A DNA stretch of 64,000 bases from UBA1740 sp045587025 (GTDB lineage Bacteria; Bacillota; Clostridia; Oscillospirales; CAG-272). Location of the stretch: contig JAZNBK010000059.1 of NCBI GenBank assembly GCA_045587025.1, positions 1-64,000 of the forward strand, given 5' to 3'. Position numbers and translations under genes: made by a program. Positions 59,031 to 64,000 of this stretch are shown piece by piece (position 1 is the stretch's first letter; each line of letters opens with the position of its first letter). Under the pieces are notes generated by a model. It saw nothing but the letters and a program-made list of their open reading frames with translations, did not search any database and was not told the DNA's origin.

Positions 59031-60665
59031 ATGAAAAAGAATCTGGCAAAGGCAATTGTCATCGCAATTCTTTTGGCGCTCGTAATTCTTTGCGCTGTTA
59101 CGGTCAGCACTTCGGTAGAAGATGCTCCTAACCGTTATTACGCGACCATCGTATCACTTTTGCCCCCCGTTGTTGCAATTGTGCTCGCATTGGTCACGAA
59201 AGAGGTTTATTCCTCACTCTTCGTCGGTGTCCTGCTCGGCGGCATTTTTGCTGCAAACTGGAAGCCGATTGCCGCTGTTGACGTCTTTATGAACGAGGGC
59301 GTTATCGCCGCAGTTTCAGGCACGGCGGGAATTTTCGTATTCCTTGTAATTCTTGGAATTATGGTAGCTCTCGTAAACAAGGCGGGCGGATCTGCCGCAT
59401 TTGGAAGATGGGCAGAGGTACATATTAAGACAAGAGTAGGCGCGATGCTCGCAACGTTCGTTTTAGGCGTTTTGATTTTCATTGATGACTACTTTAACTG
59501 TCTCACCGTCGGAAGCGTTATGCTCCCCGTTACAGACAGACACAAGATTTCCCGCGCTAAGCTTGCATACCTGATTGACGCAACGGCTGCGCCTATTTGT
59601 ATGATTGCTCCGGTTTCTTCCTGGGCGGCTGCGGTTTCCGAGTTTGCAGAGGGAACGGGTTATTCGGGCATTGAGCTTTTCGTTCGCGCTATTCCTTATA
59701 ACTTCTATTCCTTGCTCACTCTCGTTTTCGTTATTGCGATAGTAATTATGAAGGCGGACTTCGGTCCTATGAAGCTTCACGAAATGAATGCGCTTGTAAA
59801 CGGAGATCTCTACACCAGCGGAGAAAAGGTTAACGTTGTTGCCGACGCATCGGAGGGCAATAAGAGAGGAAAGGTAATCGACCTCATTTTCCCCGTTCTC
59901 ACACTCGTTGTTATTTGTGTATTAGGTTTGATTTACGTTGGCGGCTTCTTTGGCATTGACGCTTGGGGCGGCGCTGACTTTAAGGGCGATTTCGTAGGCG
60001 CATTTGGAAACACCGACGCTACTATCGGACTGCCTTGGGGCGCTATGCTTGCTCTCATCATTACGATTATTTACCTTATGGTGAGAAGAATCGTTACCTT
60101 CAAGGAGGCAATGGAATGTGTTCCGAAGGGATTCCTTGCAATGGTACCTGCGATTCTCATTTTGACCTTTGCGACTGCGCTTAAGAATACGACCGGACTT
60201 TTGGGCTCTGACGATTTCGTAAAAGAGCTTCTCGCATCCGCAGGTCAGCTCGACAAGTTCCTGCCCGCTATCATCTTCCTCGTTGCTTGCGTGCTTTCAT
60301 TCTCTACGGGTACGTCCTGGGGAACGTTTGGAATACTCATTCCTATCGTTGCGGCTATCTTCGAGCCCGACAGCATATACCTGATTATCGGTATGTCTGC
60401 CTGCCTCGCAGGCGCGGTTTGCGGCGACCATTGCTCGCCTATCTCGGATACGACGATTATGTCCTCCGCAGGCGCTCAATGCAACCACCTCAACCACGTT
60501 TCAACCCAGATTCCTTATGCGATTACGGTTGCTGCAATTTCGTTTGTAATGTATCTCATTTCCGCATTCATTACGAGCGCATACATTCTGCTTCCTATCG
60601 GAATAGTTCTCACGGTTGGAACTCTCTACGTGCTTAAGCTCGCTTCTGCAAAGAAAGCAAAATAA
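59031..60665 (+). CDS. NhaC-type transporter, predicted lysine carrier
   Basis: The 544-residue protein has about twelve hydrophobic helices and the NhaC family marks GILIPIVAAIFEP, ACLAGAVCGDHCSPISDTTIMSSAGAQCNHLNHVSTQ and FIDDYFNCLTVGSVMLPVTD. NhaC members are sodium/proton-coupled antiporters; those behind a lysine riboswitch are taken to move lysine. The riboswitch here makes import the likely job. I start it at 59031, 8 bases after GGAGG. It is monocistronic, closed by a strong terminator. Confidence 0.93.
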   Translation: MKKNLAKAIVIAILLALVILCAVTVSTSVEDAPNRYYATIVSLLPPVVAIVLALVTKEVYSSLFVGVLLGGIFAANWKPIAAVDVFMNEGVIAAVSGTAGIFVFLVILGIMVALVNKAGGSAAFGRWAEVHIKTRVGAMLATFVLGVLIFIDDYFNCLTVGSVMLPVTDRHKISRAKLAYLIDATAAPICMIAPVSSWAAAVSEFAEGTGYSGIELFVRAIPYNFYSLLTLVFVIAIVIMKADFGPMKLHEMNALVNGDLYTSGEKVNVVADASEGNKRGKVIDLIFPVLTLVVICVLGLIYVGGFFGIDAWGGADFKGDFVGAFGNTDATIGLPWGAMLALIITIIYLMVRRIVTFKEAMECVPKGFLAMVPAILILTFATALKNTTGLLGSDDFVKELLASAGQLDKFLPAIIFLVACVLSFSTGTSWGTFGILIPIVAAIFEPDSIYLIIGMSACLAGAVCGDHCSPISDTTIMSSAGAQCNHLNHVSTQIPYAITVAAISFVMYLISAFITSAYILLPIGIVLTVGTLYVLKLASAKKAK

Positions 60666-60681
60666 AGCGAAAAATGAAACA

Positions 60682-60716
60682 AAAAAGACCGTTACCCGAG
60701 AGGTAACGGTCTTTTT
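60682..60716. terminator. Strong bidirectional terminator
   Basis: A perfect 15-bp stem (60682-60696 with 60702-60716) with a 5-nt loop has A on the left and T on the right. It lies between the convergent NhaC and exonuclease genes. Confidence 0.92.
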
Positions 60717-60761
60717 CTACGCTCGTGGCGATTTTTCACGCCGTGAATAAGGTGAGCCGGG

Positions 60762-61757
60762 TTATACGGTGGCGAGCTCTGCCTGCTTGCTCGTCTTCTT
60801 TTTTCTTTGGCGCGAGGAGCGCTTTGCGTTTCTGCGCTTGGTCCTTTGCGCTTCGTTTTCTTCAAGACGGCGGATATATTCCGCTGCGTCCTTTTCTTCC
60901 GCTAAAACGACCGTCTTTCTCGCGCGCCAGGTTTCGTCGAAGTTCTTGTGCATTTTTATCTGTAAAAACATATCGCCGTGCTCTTTGCAGTTGAACAGGG
61001 TGAGATATCTGTGCCCCTTGCTGTGCAGCGTTTGGTTCTTCGCCGTCAAGGGCGAGCTGCATTTAGGGCAGGCGGTGAGAGTGGCGAACTCTTCCGCAAA
61101 AAATTCGGAGAGCTCCACGTAGCCGTCCTCGCCGATATTCGAGTCGCCGTAGGTCTCGTCGAGGAGGAAGTTTTCTTCGTGAGAGTGGTAGCTCGCTATC
61201 CCCTCCGCCATGTTGAGCTTTTGAGCAACTAAGGCGGTGAAGTACGCGTCGTTCAGCGCATCGTGTGAGGGGAGCGTTTGTGTAATATCGAAATGCTCCA
61301 TTGCGAACTCGAGCGAGCGCTGCTGCTTGCTCTTATCGGTCTGCGCGTTAAAAATGTTTTGCAGGTCGTAGACGTTATCGAGCCAGTCGGTATTTATAGC
61401 GTGTATCGCCAAATTTTCTTTTAACATTGGGATATCGTCGGGGCCCCAGGTGAAGAAGGCGAAGTCCTCTCCGCACCACTCACGGAAGCGCTCTATTGCA
61501 AACTCGAGCGGAGTGCCCATATCTATCATTTCCTGAGTAATTCCCGTCAGGTCTCGCACGTGTCGGTGTATCTTGCAGAAATATTGCGGCTTCACCAAAA
61601 CGCTGAAGCTGCCGCATATGTTGAGCGCCTCGTTCATCATAACGGCGCCGATTTGAATGACCTCTCCTCTGAGGCGCGCGGAAAGACGCTTCTGCACGGC
61701 GATCGCCTTTTGCACGTACGCCTGGTTCCACTCAAGGTCGAGCATAATATATTTCAT
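60762..61757 (-). CDS. DEDDh 3'-5' exonuclease with zinc knuckle and basic tail
   Basis: The 331-residue protein starts with the nuclease domain: DLEWNQ with Asp7 and Glu9, a middle Asp in FTWGPDDIPML, and SHDALNDAYFTA with the catalytic His and Asp. This is the KapD/ERI-1-like group. Residues about 230-275 hold CPKC and CKEHG, a possible zinc site. The last 35 residues are Arg/Lys/Ser-rich and could bind nucleic acid. RNA or DNA as substrate cannot be told. It has its own consensus promoter. Confidence 0.88.
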   Translation of the reverse strand: MKYIMLDLEWNQAYVQKAIAVQKRLSARLRGEVIQIGAVMMNEALNICGSFSVLVKPQYFCKIHRHVRDLTGITQEMIDMGTPLEFAIERFREWCGEDFAFFTWGPDDIPMLKENLAIHAINTDWLDNVYDLQNIFNAQTDKSKQQRSLEFAMEHFDITQTLPSHDALNDAYFTALVAQKLNMAEGIASYHSHEENFLLDETYGDSNIGEDGYVELSEFFAEEFATLTACPKCSSPLTAKNQTLHSKGHRYLTLFNCKEHGDMFLQIKMHKNFDETWRARKTVVLAEEKDAAEYIRRLEENEAQRTKRRNAKRSSRQRKKKTSKQAELATV

Positions 61758-62158
61758 ATAAAAACTCTTTCTATATCAAGAAAGCCGCCGAAGCTTGACG
61801 GCAATTCGTTTTTGCATAACGCAATTATATTATACTTTATTTACGCGTGTTTGTCAATAGCCAAGTCAAAACAAAAGCGAGGGCAAAAACGCAGAAAAAG
61901 GGTTGAAAAGCGAAAAAAAGCAAAAAAAACGAAAAAATTTAAAAAATTTAACAAAAAATCGAGTGATTTTTGGTTTTTGGGGAATTGCTCCCAAAAAATC
62001 CACCAAAAACAATAAAAAATGGTGAAAAAATCTCAGTAAAATCTAAAAACAAAAGCAAAGTGGAGATTAAAAGAAGCAAAAAATCACGAAAAAACGCCAA
62101 AAAACGCCAAAAAAGAGCCAAAAAAGCGAAAAACAAGCGTAAAAATAACCAACGTTCC
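61758..62158. other. A-tract-rich gap upstream of glnA
   Basis: After the exonuclease promoter (up to 61857), the stretch 61870-62155 has A-runs at about 10-bp intervals, broken by GC words; 62090-62130 repeats ACGCCAAAAA and AGCCAAAAA. I see no gene in it. It may be intrinsically bent DNA. Confidence 0.5.
61829..61857 (-). promoter_or_regulatory. Consensus promoter of the exonuclease
   Basis: On the minus strand TTGACA (61852-61857) and TATAAT (61829-61834) are perfect with a 17-bp spacer. Confidence 0.9.
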
Positions 62159-62188
62159 TTGACAAGCATATGTTAAATAGTGTATAAT
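62159..62188 (+). promoter_or_regulatory. Consensus promoter of glnA
   Basis: TTGACA (62159-62164) and TATAAT (62183-62188) are perfect with an 18-bp spacer. The leader is about 40 nt with GGAGAA. Confidence 0.88.
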
Positions 62189-62231
62189 CAACCTATAAAA
62201 TAGAAAAATACGCTTTAATAGGAGAAAACAT

Positions 62232-64000
62232 ATGGAAAACGCAAAGAAGGTCCCCGAAATATTTGGCAGTATGGTCTTTGGCGATGCGGTTATGCGCGAG
62301 AGATTGCCAAAGGACGTTTATAAGGCGCTCAAAAACACTATAGAAAACGGAGAAGCGCTGAAGCTCGATATTGCGAACTCGGTAGCTACGGCTATGAAGG
62401 AGTGGGCAATGGAGCGTGGCGCGACGCACTTTACGCATTGGTTCCAGCCGATGACGGGGATTACGGCGGAGAAGCACGACAGCTTTATAGAACCGCTCGA
62501 TAACGGGCAGGTTATTATGCGCTTTTCGGGAAAGTCGCTCGTGAAGGGCGAGCCGGACGCATCTTCCTTTCCTTCTGGTGGGCTTCGCGCCACCTTTGAG
62601 GCGAGGGGATATACCGCTTGGGACCCGACCTCTCCCGCTTTTGTGAAGGAGGGAACTCTTTATATTCCCACTGCGTTTTGCTCGTACGGCGGAGCTGTTC
62701 TGGATAAAAAAACGCCCCTGCTTCGTTCTATGCAGGCGGTTTCAAAATCAGTGAAGAGAATACTTGAGATATTCGGCAGAAGCGAGCTTACCCCAACGAC
62801 GACCGTCGGCGCGGAGCAGGAATATTTCCTTATCCCCAAAGAGCTTTACGACAAGCGCGAGGACCTCAGGTTCTGCGGAAGAACGCTTTTCGGCGCAACG
62901 CCGCCGAAGCGTCAGGAAATGGACGACCACTATTTCGGCGCGATAAAAACGAGAGTAAAGGCGTTTATGGAGGAGCTTGATATCGAGCTTTGGCGTCTTG
63001 GCGTTATGGCGAAGACCGAGCATAACGAGACCGCTCCCGCGCAGCACGAGCTCGCCCCCATTTTCTCTACGACGAATATCGCCTGCGACCATAACCAGAT
63101 TACTATGGAAATGATGAAGAAGATAGCCGAGAGACACGGGCTCGTTTGCCTTCTTCACGAAAAGCCCTTTGCGGGCGTGAACGGAAGCGGAAAGCACAAT
63201 AACTGGTCGCTTTCCACAACCTCGGGCGTTAATCTTTTGGAGCCGGGCGATTCTCCCGACGAAAATCTGCAATTTTTGCTCTTTATCTGCGCCGTTATAT
63301 GCGCAGTTGACGAATATGCGCCGCTTCTTCGCCTTACAGTCGCATCTGCGGGTAACGACCACCGACTTGGCGCGAGCGAAGCGCCCCCCGCTATCGTTTC
63401 TATCTTCCTCGGTGACGATATCACCGAGATTTTCGAGGCGATAGAAAGCGGAAAGGGCTACGATAAGAGAAGCAAGGTCTATATGGATATCGGTGCGGAC
63501 GTTCTGCCGAAAATCCGCAAGGACAATACCGATAGAAACCGCACGTCGCCCTTCGCCTTTACGGGCAACAAGTTCGAGTTCCGTATGCTCGGCTCGTCGC
63601 TTTCTATTGCAGACCCGAATATCGTGCTTAATACGATAGTATCGGAAATTCTCGACAGATTTGCCGACCGTCTTTCGGGCGCAAAGAACCTGCAAGCCGA
63701 GGTTCTTAAGCTTATAAAGGAAACCTATTCGAAGCACAAGAGGATAATTTTCAACGGAAACGGATACTCTGACGAGTGGACCGAGGAAGCGGCGAGAAGA
63801 GGGCTTCCGAACTTCAAGACGGCGGCGTCCGCATTGCCTCAGCTCTGCTCTGCGGAGAACGTTGCGCTCTTTGAGCGACACGGAATATTTACTGCCTCAG
63901 AGGTCAATTCCCGTTGCGAAATTATGCTCGAGAGCTTTGCAAAAACGATACACATTGAGGCGCTCACCCTCACCGATATGGTGAATAAGGAAATTCTGCC
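62232..64000 (+). CDS. glnA: Glutamine synthetase type III (3' end beyond window)
   Basis: The visible 589 residues cover most of a GSIII (about 700 residues). Marks are HWFQPMTGITAEKHDSF, FSGKSLVKGEPDASSFPSGGLRATFEARGYT, VGAEQEYFLI with the metal-binding glutamates, KTEHNETAPAQHELAPIF and GVNGSGKHNNWSLST. It makes glutamine from glutamate, ammonia and ATP. Type III enzymes are larger than GlnA type I and are not adenylylated in the same way. The start at 62232 has GGAGAA. The stop is outside the window. Confidence 0.97.
   Translation, partial: MENAKKVPEIFGSMVFGDAVMRERLPKDVYKALKNTIENGEALKLDIANSVATAMKEWAMERGATHFTHWFQPMTGITAEKHDSFIEPLDNGQVIMRFSGKSLVKGEPDASSFPSGGLRATFEARGYTAWDPTSPAFVKEGTLYIPTAFCSYGGAVLDKKTPLLRSMQAVSKSVKRILEIFGRSELTPTTTVGAEQEYFLIPKELYDKREDLRFCGRTLFGATPPKRQEMDDHYFGAIKTRVKAFMEELDIELWRLGVMAKTEHNETAPAQHELAPIFSTTNIACDHNQITMEMMKKIAERHGLVCLLHEKPFAGVNGSGKHNNWSLSTTSGVNLLEPGDSPDENLQFLLFICAVICAVDEYAPLLRLTVASAGNDHRLGASEAPPAIVSIFLGDDITEIFEAIESGKGYDKRSKVYMDIGADVLPKIRKDNTDRNRTSPFAFTGNKFEFRMLGSSLSIADPNIVLNTIVSEILDRFADRLSGAKNLQAEVLKLIKETYSKHKRIIFNGNGYSDEWTEEAARRGLPNFKTAASALPQLCSAENVALFERHGIFTASEVNSRCEIMLESFAKTIHIEALTLTDMVNKEIL

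Noticed and set aside
62090..62130. CRISPR-like short repeats
   Set aside because: The repeated ACGCCAAAAA words have no spacers or constant unit length; it is simple A-tract sequence.
62748..63881. Open frame of 377 residues on the minus strand inside glnA
   Set aside because: It is fully antisense to a clear glutamine synthetase, has Arg-rich composition without a domain, and lacks a good ribosome-binding site. It is a codon-bias shadow.

Overview
This window looks like the chromosomal replication-origin region of an endospore-forming, low-to-mid GC Firmicute (class Clostridia, probably an uncultured gut lineage). Three things support this. The gene order dnaA-dnaN-recF-remB(DUF370)-gyrB-gyrA is the classical Firmicutes origin cluster. 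spoVAC, spoVAD and spoVAE lie directly beside it. Nearly every visible promoter has a vegetative sigma-A layout with a 17-bp spacer. No transposase, prophage, CRISPR array, rRNA or tRNA gene was recognised, so this is mostly core chromosome.

Layout. 1-6.7 kb (minus strand): a palindromic repeat, a LemA operon, a phosphopantetheinyl transferase behind RNase J, and a zinc-ribbon lipoprotein with an XRE regulator. 6.8-15.5 kb (minus): gyrA, gyrB, remB, recF, dnaN, oriC and dnaA. 15.8-20.3 kb: a divergent glycosyltransferase, the spoVA genes, pyrR and a DUF975 membrane protein. 20.6-31 kb (plus): a five-gene GldA/GldF/GldG-type ABC operon, then two secreted trigger-factor-like lipoproteins flanking rnhA. 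31-46.4 kb (minus): flavin reductase, SDR, rnc, coaD, rsmD, uvrC, ptsH, a rimM-trmD-polymerase-DUF4330 operon, pheST and a MATE transporter. 46.5-54.1 kb (plus): CPBP protease, tadA, glycosyltransferase, TraX, and a 1230-residue lipoprotein with a perfect consensus promoter and three terminators. 54.6-58.7 kb: folC and folT, then an S24-type repressor divergent from a small membrane protein, then a YitT protein. 58.7-64 kb: a lysine riboswitch controlling an NhaC-type transporter, a DEDDh exonuclease, and a type III glutamine synthetase cut by the window end.

The most interesting signal is the origin itself. The dnaA-dnaN gap carries a DnaA-trio array almost identical in form to that of Bacillus subtilis. 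I see no canonical TTATCCACA box there. Instead there are about ten copies of an AACAT/ATGTT core, mostly preceded by T-rich sequence. The DnaA domain IV signature, normally GGRDHTTV, reads FSRNHATV, so two residues at base-contacting positions differ. This suggests a co-diverged initiator/box pair. Three more such motifs lie in the spoVAD-spoVAE gap and one overlaps the -35 of the dnaA promoter. Other notable items are a possible pseudoknot over the RNase J ribosome-binding site, a pheST promoter embedded in the upstream terminator, and a repressor/membrane-protein module that resembles a damage-responsive switch.
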